A stretch of 64,000 nucleotides of DNA, taken from NCBI RefSeq assembly GCF_007667275.1, contig NZ_VDQT01000002.1, forward strand, positions 372,001 to 436,000, in the 5' to 3' direction. Below, in pieces: positions 48,878-57,003 of this stretch. Made by a program: the position numbers and the translations under genes. The stretch is from Stenotrophomonas rhizophila (lineage in GTDB: Bacteria; Pseudomonadota; Gammaproteobacteria; Xanthomonadales; Xanthomonadaceae). The notes beneath the pieces were generated by a model. It had not been told where the DNA came from and searched no databases. It was given only the letters and a program-made list of their open reading frames with translations. Position 1 is the first letter of the stretch, and the number at the start of each line of letters is the position of its first letter.

Positions 48878-50104
48878 ATGAACAGCCGACTGCCGCTGGC
48901 GGACAACACCCCGAAGGAACCGGTTCTTGCCGGGTCCTTCGGGGTACGCGCCGTGGCGTTGCTGGCCGCCATCTCTGCACTGGATGGCTTCGCGGTGTTG
49001 TCGGTTGCGTTTGCAGCCCCCGGCTTCTCCCGTGCATTCGGTGCGAACGCAGCAGCGCAGGGCTGGACACTGGCGACCGGGCTGGTGGGAATGGGGCTGG
49101 GCTCGCTGCTGCTGGCACCGCTGGCTGATCGGTACGGACGCAAGTCGCTGGTGCAGGTGAACCTTGCGCTGATGCTGCTGGGCATGGCGGCCAGCGCTGC
49201 GGCGACGGGGTACGCCGGACTGATCGTGGCGCGACTGGTGACCGGGCTTGGCACCGGCGCCATGATCGCCGTGCTGGCACCGCTGGCGGCGGACCATGCC
49301 AGCCCGCGCCGCCGGGAGCTGGCAATCGGGTTGATGTCGATCGGCTACCCGGTGGGTGGCGTGCTGGGGGGCACCGTTTCCGCACTGCTCCTCCAGGGGC
49401 CTGGCTGGCGGGCGATATTCGTGCTGGGCAGCGTCCTCGCTGCGGTGCTGTGGGCGCTGATCCGCACCTGCCTTTACGAGCCCGCCGGTTCAGCGGAAGA
49501 CCGCCGACCGGAGGAACCGCGCAGGCCCGTGCCGATGCAGGCGGACACGCTGCCGCAGGCGGCGAAGGTCACCGCGATCAACGTCCTGTTCGTCACCAGC
49601 GGCTACTTCTTCCTCAACTGGGTGCCGTTGATGGTGGTCGGGGCCGGGCATTCGCCCGCGCAGGCCACCAGCGTGTCGGTGGTGGCCAACCTGAGCGGCG
49701 TGGCGGGCGGCGTGCTGCTGGGATGGCTGGCACCGCGGTTCGGTCTGCAACGCCTGGCGGCGTTCGCCCTGGTCGGTTCGGGCTGCGGCACGGCGTTGTT
49801 CGGCAGCGTGCTGGACAACCTCGGCACGGCGCTGCTGGTCGCGGCCGTCACCGGCTTCTTCGTGTTCGGCGGCTTCGTCGGCATGTTCGCCCTCATCGCC
49901 GCCAGCTTCCCGCCGCGCGTACGCACTACCGGTGCCGGCTGGGTGATCGGCATCGGACGGGGAGGCAGCGTGCTGGCGACGCTGGGGGCCGGGATGCTGT
50001 TCGACGCTGGCATGGACCTCGCGGACGTATCGGTGTGGCTGGGCAGTTGCGCGGTGGTTGCAGGCGTGGCTCTGGCAATTCTCAGGTGGCGTCCGCTCAC
50101 GTAA
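48878..50104 (+). CDS. MFS transporter
   Basis: This 408-residue major facilitator superfamily carrier has about 12 membrane helices, and the loop 2-3 signature GLGSLLLAPLADRYGRKS is complete. The sequence is like aromatic-acid:proton symporters, but the substrate cannot be deduced. It is the last gene of the epoxide hydrolase-hydrolase-P460-hydrolase-MFS run and may import products formed in the periplasm (inference). Confidence 0.9.
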   Translation: MNSRLPLADNTPKEPVLAGSFGVRAVALLAAISALDGFAVLSVAFAAPGFSRAFGANAAAQGWTLATGLVGMGLGSLLLAPLADRYGRKSLVQVNLALMLLGMAASAAATGYAGLIVARLVTGLGTGAMIAVLAPLAADHASPRRRELAIGLMSIGYPVGGVLGGTVSALLLQGPGWRAIFVLGSVLAAVLWALIRTCLYEPAGSAEDRRPEEPRRPVPMQADTLPQAAKVTAINVLFVTSGYFFLNWVPLMVVGAGHSPAQATSVSVVANLSGVAGGVLLGWLAPRFGLQRLAAFALVGSGCGTALFGSVLDNLGTALLVAAVTGFFVFGGFVGMFALIAASFPPRVRTTGAGWVIGIGRGGSVLATLGAGMLFDAGMDLADVSVWLGSCAVVAGVALAILRWRPLT

Positions 50105-50129
50105 CCGCCGGGCCGCGCAGCGCGCATGT

Positions 50130-50834
50130 TCAATCGACATGCGGAAGAGCGACGGTGAAACAGCTGCCGCGTCCGCTGCCCTCGCTGCAGGCCCGCACGC
50201 TGCCGCCATGCCGCTCGACGATCCGCTTGACCACGGACAGGCCGATTCCGAGACCCAGCTTGGAACCCGACAGACGTGGCAACGTGCCACTGTCGAACAG
50301 CGTCGCCAGGCGGTGGGGTTCGATGCCCACGCCTTCATCGGCTACCTCCACCAGCACCTGCATGTCCTGCAGCCGGGCGGTCACCTGGATGCGGCCCGGC
50401 GACGGTGTGTAGCGCATGGCATTGGCGACCAGGTTCACGAACACCTGCTGCATGCGCATGGGGTCGAGGCGCAGCATGATGTCGCCTTCTGGCATCTGCA
50501 CCACGACCGTGCGTTCCGGCTGGCCCATCTGCCGCGCGGCGATCGATATCGCTTGCCGCAGCTGCTCGCCCAGCCGGCACGGCGCGCGCTCCAGATGGAA
50601 TCCCTCGGCATTGACCTGGCTGTGCTGCAGGAGGTCCTCCACCATGCGGGCGGCCAGGGCGACGTTGCTGGCGATGGCGCCCAGCAGCAGGCCGCAGCGC
50701 TGGTCCTGCGCTACATGCGCTTCCAGCACGCTGGCGGCCAGCCCGATGGCCGACAGTGGGTTGCGCAGCTCGTGCGCCAGCTCGGCCAGTGCCAGGTCGC
50801 GCGGCTGCGCCGGGAGGTTCAGTGGGAGGTTCAT
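50130..50834 (-). CDS. histidine kinase lacking a sensor domain
   Basis: This short kinase (234 residues) is nearly only HisKA plus HATPase. LALAELAHELRNPLSAIGLA holds the phospho-His (about residue 18). The N-box is NLVANAMRYTPS, and the G-boxes are DEGVGI and LGIGLSVV. The ATG at 50834 follows GAGG by six bases. No sensory or membrane segment exists, so it may take input from another protein. It lies 8 bp after the M28 peptidase gene on the same strand, and no response regulator is adjacent. Confidence 0.9.
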   Translation of the reverse strand: MNLPLNLPAQPRDLALAELAHELRNPLSAIGLAASVLEAHVAQDQRCGLLLGAIASNVALAARMVEDLLQHSQVNAEGFHLERAPCRLGEQLRQAISIAARQMGQPERTVVVQMPEGDIMLRLDPMRMQQVFVNLVANAMRYTPSPGRIQVTARLQDMQVLVEVADEGVGIEPHRLATLFDSGTLPRLSGSKLGLGIGLSVVKRIVERHGGSVRACSEGSGRGSCFTVALPHVD

Positions 50835-50842
50835 GTCCGGCC

Positions 50843-52459
50843 TCAACGCAGGTCGTCGGGAGTGTCGTAGGTGAACGGATCGCTCGGCGCGGGTGCGCTC
50901 GGCAGTGCCTGGCGTGGCAGCGGGTCGCGGCGGTTGGCGACGTCGAGCAGGATGCCCGCCAGCACCACCGCACCCTGCCGCATGTCATCGGCCTTCAGGT
51001 GGTCGTAGGTATCGATGCTGGAATGGTGCACGCGGGTGTCGTAGTCCAGCGGGTCCTGGACGAACTGGAATGCAGGCAGGCCGACCGCCGCGAACAGTTC
51101 GTGATCGGTGCTGTCGACATCGCCGGCGACCACCCGTTCCACGCCCAGCGCGCGGAACGGCGCGATCAACTGCTCGAGTGCTGGAACCGCGGACAGGTTG
51201 CCCTGCGCATGGATCCCGCGGATCCGGCCGGAGCCGTTGTCCAGGTTGAAGTACGCGGCAAGCCTGGCGTAGTCCGCAAGCGGCGCCACCGGAAAGCGGC
51301 GGGTGATCGCGTAGTAATCCTCCAGGCCCGTGGTGCCCGGCGGGGCGGGGGGGCGAGATGCCAGGTGGGTGGCGACGTACGCCTTCGACCCCAGCAGGCC
51401 TTGTTCTTCGCCGGACCACAGCGCAAACCGGATCGTGCGGCGTGGACGGATTCCGATCACAGCGAGCATGCGCGCCGCCTCCATCACCATCGCACAGCCG
51501 GCGGCATTGTCTGCGGCGCCGTCGGCCGCGGCCCAGCTGTCCAGGTGCGCACCCGCCAGTACATAGCCGGCGCTCCGATCGGTGCCGGGTATCTCGGCGA
51601 TGATGTTGTACGCGGTAGCGTCCTGGTCGAGGAAGCGGGTCTGGCTGTCGATCTCAAGCACCACCTCGCCATTCTTCGCCAGTCGTGCCAGGCGACGATA
51701 GTCTTCAGCCGCCAGCTCCACCGCCGGCAATGGGCCGCCCTGCTGGTAGTGAGTACCTTCCCCGTGCAGCAGTCCGCCGTCGCTGTAGGACTGCTGCACG
51801 CGGGCTACCGCGCCTTCGTCCTTCAGGAACTGGTCGATCCGTTGCTGCAGGCGTGCGTGCTTCAGCCAAGGGGGCAGCACCGATGGCGCGTGCTGCGGCG
51901 GGTCGTAGTGATCCATCGCAGTGATCTGGGCGCTGCTGAAACGCTGGAAGGGGGCCTGGTCCGGTTCCGATCCGGTGCCGGGCAGGTCTGCCAGCACCAT
52001 CGTCCCGCGAAGTTTCCCGCGCCAGGCGGCGAAGTCCGCTGTGCTCCGGATCGGCGCCACCACGATGGGCGCGCGCACCGGCCCGGGCGTCGACGGTGAC
52101 CAGGCAACCGGCACGGCATGCAGAGCCAGCACACGCGGCGCAAGCATGCGTACCGCCACGTGTTCCATCTCCCAGCCGCGGCCGAACGCGAAGCCTTCGC
52201 GGTGCACGTTGTGCAGGCCCCACTGGCGATACTGCTGCAGGGTCCAAGCTTCGGCACGGCGCATGCCAGGCGAGCCGGTCAGGCGCGATCCGATCTCATC
52301 GCTCAGCCATTCGGCAGTGTTCATCACCTGCGAATGATTGAAGCCCTGGTCGCGCAACCGGGTCTGTGCGTCGGGCGCGTCCGGCGCGGCGGACGCCGCG
52401 GCCTGCAGGGGCAGGGCGGCAAGGAGTGCTGTAGCCAGGCAGTGCAGTGCCGTGCGCAT
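50843..52459 (-). CDS. exported M28-family zinc peptidase
   Basis: This 538-residue metallopeptidase has a signal peptide (~1-23, ALLAALPLQAAASA). A PA insert domain probably covers the middle, and the M28 catalytic domain has the zinc-ligand series GAHLDSW, GAADNAAG, SGEEQGLLGS, DVDSTDHELF and TRVHHSSIDT. It probably acts as an aminopeptidase or carboxypeptidase in the periplasm or outside. The ATG at 52459 has AGGA upstream. It is followed by the sensor-less kinase in the same operon. Confidence 0.92.
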   Translation of the reverse strand: MRTALHCLATALLAALPLQAAASAAPDAPDAQTRLRDQGFNHSQVMNTAEWLSDEIGSRLTGSPGMRRAEAWTLQQYRQWGLHNVHREGFAFGRGWEMEHVAVRMLAPRVLALHAVPVAWSPSTPGPVRAPIVVAPIRSTADFAAWRGKLRGTMVLADLPGTGSEPDQAPFQRFSSAQITAMDHYDPPQHAPSVLPPWLKHARLQQRIDQFLKDEGAVARVQQSYSDGGLLHGEGTHYQQGGPLPAVELAAEDYRRLARLAKNGEVVLEIDSQTRFLDQDATAYNIIAEIPGTDRSAGYVLAGAHLDSWAAADGAADNAAGCAMVMEAARMLAVIGIRPRRTIRFALWSGEEQGLLGSKAYVATHLASRPPAPPGTTGLEDYYAITRRFPVAPLADYARLAAYFNLDNGSGRIRGIHAQGNLSAVPALEQLIAPFRALGVERVVAGDVDSTDHELFAAVGLPAFQFVQDPLDYDTRVHHSSIDTYDHLKADDMRQGAVVLAGILLDVANRRDPLPRQALPSAPAPSDPFTYDTPDDLR

Positions 52460-52542
52460 GCGGAGTTCCTGCAAAGGGGGGCAGGCACGCAGAGGCACGC
52501 CCGTGGACCGCCAGCATGCCCACGCTCCATCGCGCGGTGCAG

Positions 52543-52557
52543 CTATACGTTGGTATC
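52543..52557 (+). promoter_or_regulatory. third FixJ-like motif, upstream of the SDR pair
   Basis: CTATACGTTGGTATC matches the two copies at 44924 and 44974 in the same orientation. It lies 108 bp before the SDR start at 52651 and 84 bp before the leftward M28 gene, in their divergent gap. Confidence 0.6.
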
Positions 52558-52650
52558 TCCGTCGCCACGCTAACGTCGGCTAACACAGCATAGCGGGCGT
52601 AGCCGTCGAAGCCGGCGCATGCTGCCGGCTCCTTCCCCCGGAGATGCAGC

Positions 52651-53538
52651 ATGCCTACGCACACTCCCGCACTGGTCGACAGTGCGGAACCGCTCACCTG
52701 GCTGGTCACCGGTGCGTCCAGCGGCATTGGCCACGCGCTTGCCGAGCACGCGCTCACGCACGGGCATCGGGTGGTACTGGCGGCACGCAGTACCCGTGCC
52801 ATGGATGCATTGGCGGCGCGCTTCCCCGGGTCGGCGCGCGTGGTGGTACTGGACGTCACCAGCAGCGCCCAACGCAGCGCGGCCGTGCAGCACACACTCA
52901 GCCAGTTTGGTCCCATCGACGTCCTGGTCAACAATGCCGCCGTCGATTTCATCGGCGCCATCGAGGAGCAGCGCGAACCGGACTACCGCGCGCAGTTCGA
53001 GGTCAATCTGTTCGGCGCGGTCGACATGATCCGCCTGGTACTGCCGGGCATGAGGGCGCGACGCGCCGGAACGCTGGTCAACATCTCGTCCATGGATGGC
53101 ATCGCCAGCCTGCCGGCCAATGGGTTCTACTCGGCCAGCAAGTTCGCACTGGAGGGGGTGACCGAAGCGTTGCAGCAGGAGCTGGCGCCGTTGGGCATTC
53201 GCGCGTTCTCGGTACAGCCAGGCTCGGTGAGGACCGGCATTGAAGCCCGCACGCACGCGTCCGGCAACGCGATCGCGGACTACGCTGCAACCTCGGGTCG
53301 GTTCCGCGAACAGGTGGCAGCCGTGACCCCCGAGATGTTTCCTGGCGACCCGGCCCGTGTGGCCGCAGCCATCCATGACGAGATCGTTGCCCCGACCGGA
53401 CGCCGTTGGCTGGTGCTGGGCAGCGATGCGCTGCGACGTATCGGCGCCAAAGTGGCGGCACTGCAACAGGACCTGGATGCCGCCGTGCTCACCGCGTCAC
53501 GCACCGACTTTCCCGACGCCGGCACTGCCGTGCTCTGA
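52651..53538 (+). CDS. short-chain dehydrogenase/reductase
   Basis: This SDR oxidoreductase has 295 residues. The dinucleotide site is TGASSGIG (~20-27), then DVLVNNAAVDF, the catalytic Ser in VNISSMDG, and active-site FYSASKFALEG. The C-terminal region carries PGSVRTGIE. NAD(P) preference and substrate are unknown. GGAG lies upstream of the ATG. It starts a two-gene run of SDRs and lies downstream of a FixJ-like motif. Confidence 0.9.
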   Translation: MPTHTPALVDSAEPLTWLVTGASSGIGHALAEHALTHGHRVVLAARSTRAMDALAARFPGSARVVVLDVTSSAQRSAAVQHTLSQFGPIDVLVNNAAVDFIGAIEEQREPDYRAQFEVNLFGAVDMIRLVLPGMRARRAGTLVNISSMDGIASLPANGFYSASKFALEGVTEALQQELAPLGIRAFSVQPGSVRTGIEARTHASGNAIADYAATSGRFREQVAAVTPEMFPGDPARVAAAIHDEIVAPTGRRWLVLGSDALRRIGAKVAALQQDLDAAVLTASRTDFPDAGTAVL

Positions 53539-53562
53539 TTCCATCCCATCAGGAGATATCCC

Positions 53563-54399
53563 ATGACACAACGTTGGCTCATCACTGGCGCGTCGCGCGG
53601 CATTGGCCGCGCACTGGCCGAGGCCGTACTGGCAGCCGGTCACCGGCTGGTTGCCACCGCACGCGATCCGGCACGGCTCAACGATCTGGTGCGGCAACAC
53701 GGTGATGCGGTGCGCATCTTCGCCCTGGACGTGACCGATCCTGCACAGGCGGCTGCGGCGGTCGCCTTTACCGATGACGCCTTCGGCGGGCTGGACGTAC
53801 TGGTGAACAACGCCGGCTACGGCGATGTGAACTCCGTGGAAGACGCAAGCCTTGAAGAGTTCCGCCAGCAGATCGAAACCAATCTGTTCGGCACCATCAT
53901 CATGACCAAGGCAGTCATCCCGCTGATGCGTGGGCAGGGCAGCGGCCACATCATCCAGTTCTCGTCGGTGGGCGGACGCATCGGTGCACCCGGCCGTGCG
54001 GCATACTCGGCTGCGAAATGGGGAATCGAGGGCTTTTCCGAGTCATTGGCCAGGGAGATGGCGCTGATCGGCGTGCATGTCACCATCGTGGAACCCGGTG
54101 GATTCCGTACCGACTTCGCCGGCTCATCCACCACCCTGCACGAGGGTCGCCGGGAATACGACGCGGTGGTCGGCGCCACCGCACGTGCGCAGCGCGACTA
54201 CGATGGCCGCCAGCCCGGTGACCCCGCGCGGGCCGGCACCGCCCTGGTGCAGCTGGCATCTCTGGACCGCCCACCGCTGCGCCTGGCGCTGGGCAGCGAC
54301 GCGTTGGAGATCATTGCCGGTGCGGACCGCTCCAGGCTTCAGCAACTGGAGCAGTGGCGCGGGCTCAGCGTCTCGACGGATTTCCCGCCAGCAGGGTGA
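53563..54399 (+). CDS. short-chain dehydrogenase/reductase
   Basis: This is a second SDR of 278 residues with TGASRGIG at ~8-15, DVLVNNAGYGD, catalytic QFSSVGGRIG, and YSAAKWGIEG. It is related to the preceding gene but clearly diverged, so the pair is an old duplication or two recruits. It begins 24 bp after the first SDR, with AGGAGA upstream of the ATG. Confidence 0.9.
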   Translation: MTQRWLITGASRGIGRALAEAVLAAGHRLVATARDPARLNDLVRQHGDAVRIFALDVTDPAQAAAAVAFTDDAFGGLDVLVNNAGYGDVNSVEDASLEEFRQQIETNLFGTIIMTKAVIPLMRGQGSGHIIQFSSVGGRIGAPGRAAYSAAKWGIEGFSESLAREMALIGVHVTIVEPGGFRTDFAGSSTTLHEGRREYDAVVGATARAQRDYDGRQPGDPARAGTALVQLASLDRPPLRLALGSDALEIIAGADRSRLQQLEQWRGLSVSTDFPPAG

Positions 54400-54471
54400 C
54401 GACGCCGGCGTGTCGCGAAGGGGTGCCCTGGCAGCGGGCATCTAGCGCCAGTGTTGCGTGCTTCGATTCGA

Positions 54472-54493
54472 TGATTCCTGAATAATGGAATCA
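54472..54493. terminator. hairpin between the SDR pair and arsC
   Basis: TGATTCC, loop TGAATAAT, GGAATCA, followed two bases later by a run of five T residues. It is probably the terminator of the SDR unit; an operator role for arsC is also possible. Confidence 0.55.
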
Positions 54494-54516
54494 CCGTTTT
54501 TGAATGAGGAAGGCAC

Positions 54517-54936
54517 ATGAAGCCCGTCATCTACCACAACCCCAGGTGCGGCACCTCGCGCAACACGCTGGCGTTGATGCGTCATGCGGGGATGGAGCCG
54601 ACGGTGATCGAGTATCTGGTCGATCCGCCCAGCCGTGCGCGGTTGGTCGAGCTGATCGATGCTGCGGGCGTGGGTGTGCGGGGCGCCATCCGCCAGAAGG
54701 AGCCGCGCTATCGCGAACTGGGGCTGGACGATGCGTCGCTGGGCGACGATGCGTTGCTGGATGCGCTGCTGGCCAACCCCATCCTGATCGAGCGGCCGTG
54801 GGTGCAGACCGATCTGGGCACGCGTCTGTGTCGGCCTTCGGAGGTTGTGCTGGAGATCCTTCCCGCGGTCACCGCGCCGTTTGCAAAGGAAGACGGCGAG
54901 GTCGTGATCGACCAGGACGGCAGGCGGGTTTCCTGA
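54517..54936 (+). CDS. arsC: arsenate reductase (glutaredoxin-dependent type)
   Basis: This 139-residue ArsC-type reductase (E. coli ArsC has 141) converts arsenate to arsenite with glutathione and glutaredoxin. The catalytic Cys11 lies in NPRCGTSRNT. Arg residues near QKEPRYRELGLDD and DLGTRLCRPSE fit the oxyanion site. A GAGGA site precedes the ATG. No arsR or arsB is adjacent, so a chromosomal single-gene role or an ArsC/Spx-like function cannot be excluded. Confidence 0.93.
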   Translation: MKPVIYHNPRCGTSRNTLALMRHAGMEPTVIEYLVDPPSRARLVELIDAAGVGVRGAIRQKEPRYRELGLDDASLGDDALLDALLANPILIERPWVQTDLGTRLCRPSEVVLEILPAVTAPFAKEDGEVVIDQDGRRVS

Positions 54937-54962
54937 GCGCGCCCGCCTTGCGGCGGGCGCGC
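54937..54962. terminator. GC hairpin between convergent arsC and PfpI-like genes
   Basis: GCGCGCCCGCC, loop TTGC, GGCGGGCGCGC: an 11-bp perfect stem that starts right after the arsC stop and lies before the stop of the converging gene. It has no T tract. Confidence 0.7.
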
Positions 54963-54978
54963 TGTCGATCGCTTGCGC

Positions 54979-55662
54979 TTACTTCGCGCCCAGTCGCTGC
55001 AGCAGCACGGCGGCCGTTTCCGCTGACGAAGCAGGGTTCTGCCCGGTGACCAGCAGGCCATCGCTGACCACGTACGACCCCCAGTCCGGACCCTTGGAGT
55101 AGTCGCCGCCAAGGGCCTTCAGCGTGTCTTCCACCAGGAATGGCACCACCTCGGTCAGGCCGACGCCGGCTTCTTCACTGTTGGTGAAACCGGTCACCCG
55201 CTTGCCCTGCACCAGTGGCTCGCCCGTGGCGGCCTTGACGTGGCGGAGCACGCCCGGGGCATGGCAGACCAGCGCGACCGGCTTGTCGGCGGCGATGAAG
55301 GATTCGATCAGCGCGATGGAACGGCGGTCTTCGGCCAGGTCCCAGAGCGGCCCGTGGCCACCGGGATAGAACACGGTGTCGAAGTCGGCCTGCGCAACGC
55401 TGTCCAGCGGCACGGTGTTGGCCAGCTGCGCGATGGCCGCCGCATCGGCTTCGAAGCGGCGGGTGAGCGCGGTCTGGAAATCCGGCTCGTTGCTCTTCGG
55501 GTCCAACGGCGGCTGCCCGCCCTTGGGCGAAGCCAGGGTGATGGTGGCGCCGGCGTCCTGGAACGCGTAGTAGGGCGCAGCGAGTTCTTCGAGCCAGAAT
55601 CCGGTCTTGCGACCGGTGTTGCCAAGCTCGTCGTGGGAGGTAAGAACGATCAGTACTTTCAT
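54979..55662 (-). CDS. DJ-1/PfpI-family protein (Hsp31/glyoxalase III-like)
   Basis: This 227-residue cytosolic protein has the nucleophilic Cys133 in LVCHAPG, a Glu in the FWLEELAAPYYAF block (residues 23-35), and FYPGGHGPLWDLA. This matches the Hsp31-like class that degrades methylglyoxal or acts as a chaperone. A 15-bp operator TAGACCGGTCGTCTA lies 34 bp upstream of its ATG and matches one before the NemR-like gene. Electrophile-induced expression is therefore likely (inference). Confidence 0.9.
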   Translation of the reverse strand: MKVLIVLTSHDELGNTGRKTGFWLEELAAPYYAFQDAGATITLASPKGGQPPLDPKSNEPDFQTALTRRFEADAAAIAQLANTVPLDSVAQADFDTVFYPGGHGPLWDLAEDRRSIALIESFIAADKPVALVCHAPGVLRHVKAATGEPLVQGKRVTGFTNSEEAGVGLTEVVPFLVEDTLKALGGDYSKGPDWGSYVVSDGLLVTGQNPASSAETAAVLLQRLGAK

Positions 55663-55695
55663 GGCGCGTGATTCCTGGTGTTGAGAGCTATACAG

Positions 55696-55710
55696 TAGAC
55701 CGGTCGTCTA
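55696..55710. promoter_or_regulatory. NemR-like operator before the PfpI gene
   Basis: TAGAC-CGGTC-GTCTA is a 5-bp inverted repeat with a 5-bp spacer, 34 bp before the PfpI-like start. It matches the site at 56390 at 14 of 15 positions and resembles the NemR box of E. coli. Confidence 0.75.
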
Positions 55711-55762
55711 GAAACCCGGCGTGAAAAAACGCCCGACGGGCGTTGTCGACCCGCTGCCCGGT

Positions 55763-56368
55763 TCAGGCAGCGGGGTGAAGCATCTGTCGCGTAGTCTGCG
55801 CTGCGTTGTCGAAGGGCTGGCTGCTGCGCACGATCTTGACCATAAGGCTGGCACCCAGCCACAGCTCGTACAGACTCTGTGCCACAGCGCCCGGTGTGCC
55901 GGTGAAGGCCAGCGAGCCCTCCGCCGCGCCCGCTTCCAGCACCCGCGCCAGCCGCGCGATGATGCCGGCGGTGCCCCGCTGCAACACAGCGCGCATGCCC
56001 TGGGAAAGGTCCGCTACTTCGGCGCCGAGCTTCACTGCCAGGCATCTGCCCTGGCAGTCCTCGAATGACTGGTTTTCCTTCCACGCACTGAAATAAGCGT
56101 CCAGCTGTTGCGCGCGGTTGCTACCGGAAGTGGTGAAGATGCGGTCCATATCGGCCAGGTACGCCGCGAAATAGTCGTCCAGCAACGCTTCGCCGAACGC
56201 TTCCTTGGAACCGAAGTAGTGGTAGAACGAGCCTTTCGGCACCCCTGCGGCACTCAGTACTTCATTCAATCCGACTGCCGAGAATCCTTTGCCGCCCATG
56301 ATGCGCTGGCCGCTGGACAGGATCCTGTCGCGTACATCACGGACTTCGGAGGGAGGTGTCGGGTTCAT
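55763..56368 (-). CDS. nemR: TetR-family regulator, NemR-like
   Basis: This 201-residue TetR repressor is strikingly like E. coli NemR along its length: VPKGSFYHYFGSKEAFGEAL in the helix-turn-helix region, and CLAVKLGAEVADLSQGMR around the conserved redox-active Cys (Cys109 here, Cys106 in E. coli). LYELWLGASLMVKI follows. NemR senses electrophiles such as N-ethylmaleimide, bleach and methylglyoxal. Matching operators lie before this gene and before the PfpI gene, which replaces the nemA/gloA partners of E. coli. The ATG at 56368 gives the usual N-terminus. Confidence 0.88.
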   Translation of the reverse strand: MNPTPPSEVRDVRDRILSSGQRIMGGKGFSAVGLNEVLSAAGVPKGSFYHYFGSKEAFGEALLDDYFAAYLADMDRIFTTSGSNRAQQLDAYFSAWKENQSFEDCQGRCLAVKLGAEVADLSQGMRAVLQRGTAGIIARLARVLEAGAAEGSLAFTGTPGAVAQSLYELWLGASLMVKIVRSSQPFDNAAQTTRQMLHPAA

Positions 56369-56389
56369 GCAGCGCACTGTACATGCAAT

Positions 56390-56404
56390 TAGACCAGTCG
56401 TCTA
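56390..56404. promoter_or_regulatory. NemR-like operator before the nemR-like gene
   Basis: TAGAC-CAGTC-GTCTA lies 22 bp upstream of the ATG at 56368. It differs from the site at 55696 only in the spacer, which supports autoregulation. Confidence 0.75.
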
Positions 56405-56422
56405 GTGGCGCGTCGGTGCTGT

Positions 56423-56809
56423 CTAACTGGCCTTGCGCCCGACGTCGAGAGCGCGTTCCACGTGGGCCAGCAGGTTGTCGATCTCGAACGGCTTGCCAAC
56501 GAACGGTACCGACCTGTGGGCGGCGGGCACTGCCTGGAGGTAGACAGCGGACGCGAACAGAAAGGGCGTACCCAGGCGAGCCAGGCGGTCAGCCACCGGG
56601 AACACGGCGCCGTCGCGAAGTTCGACATCCAGGATCGCCGCATCGAACGGCTGGTCCGCGATGGCAAACAATGCGTCGGTAACCGAGTAGGCCGGAACCA
56701 CTGTGTAGCCGGCGCCGCTCAGGACTTCGATGAAAAGCCTCGACAGCTCGATTTCATCCTCCACCACCAGGATGACCTTGTTTGTACGGGATGACGCCAA
56801 CCTGCTCAT
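56423..56809 (-). CDS. single-domain response regulator
   Basis: This 128-residue receiver has no output domain. VVEDEIELSRLF is the acidic pocket, AAILDVELRDG carries the phospho-Asp, and FVGKPFE the conserved Lys. No kinase is adjacent; the sensor-less kinase at 50130 and the PAS kinase at 43331 are the nearest. It starts leftward into the NemR-like gene, with 54 bp between them that include the operator. Confidence 0.9.
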   Translation of the reverse strand: MSRLASSRTNKVILVVEDEIELSRLFIEVLSGAGYTVVPAYSVTDALFAIADQPFDAAILDVELRDGAVFPVADRLARLGTPFLFASAVYLQAVPAAHRSVPFVGKPFEIDNLLAHVERALDVGRKAS

Positions 56810-57003
56810 GGATCACACGCGAACCGAAGATGCAGCCATGGTCTCCCTGCGGGTGTCAACGCGGCGGAAAGCCCTCTAGTCGCCATCTTCATCGCCGGCC
56901 GTCGACGACCTTGCGGACAATGCGGTTGAAACCGCAGTAGAAGTACGGTGTTGGGCGCATCGGACCATTGCTAGGCTCCAGCTTTCCGCGTTGGAGACCT
57001 GCC

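Noticed and set aside
54517..54936. arsC as part of an arsenic-resistance operon
   Set aside because: No arsR, arsB, acr3 or arsH lies nearby; neighbours are SDR and PfpI genes, so only a single arsC is supported.
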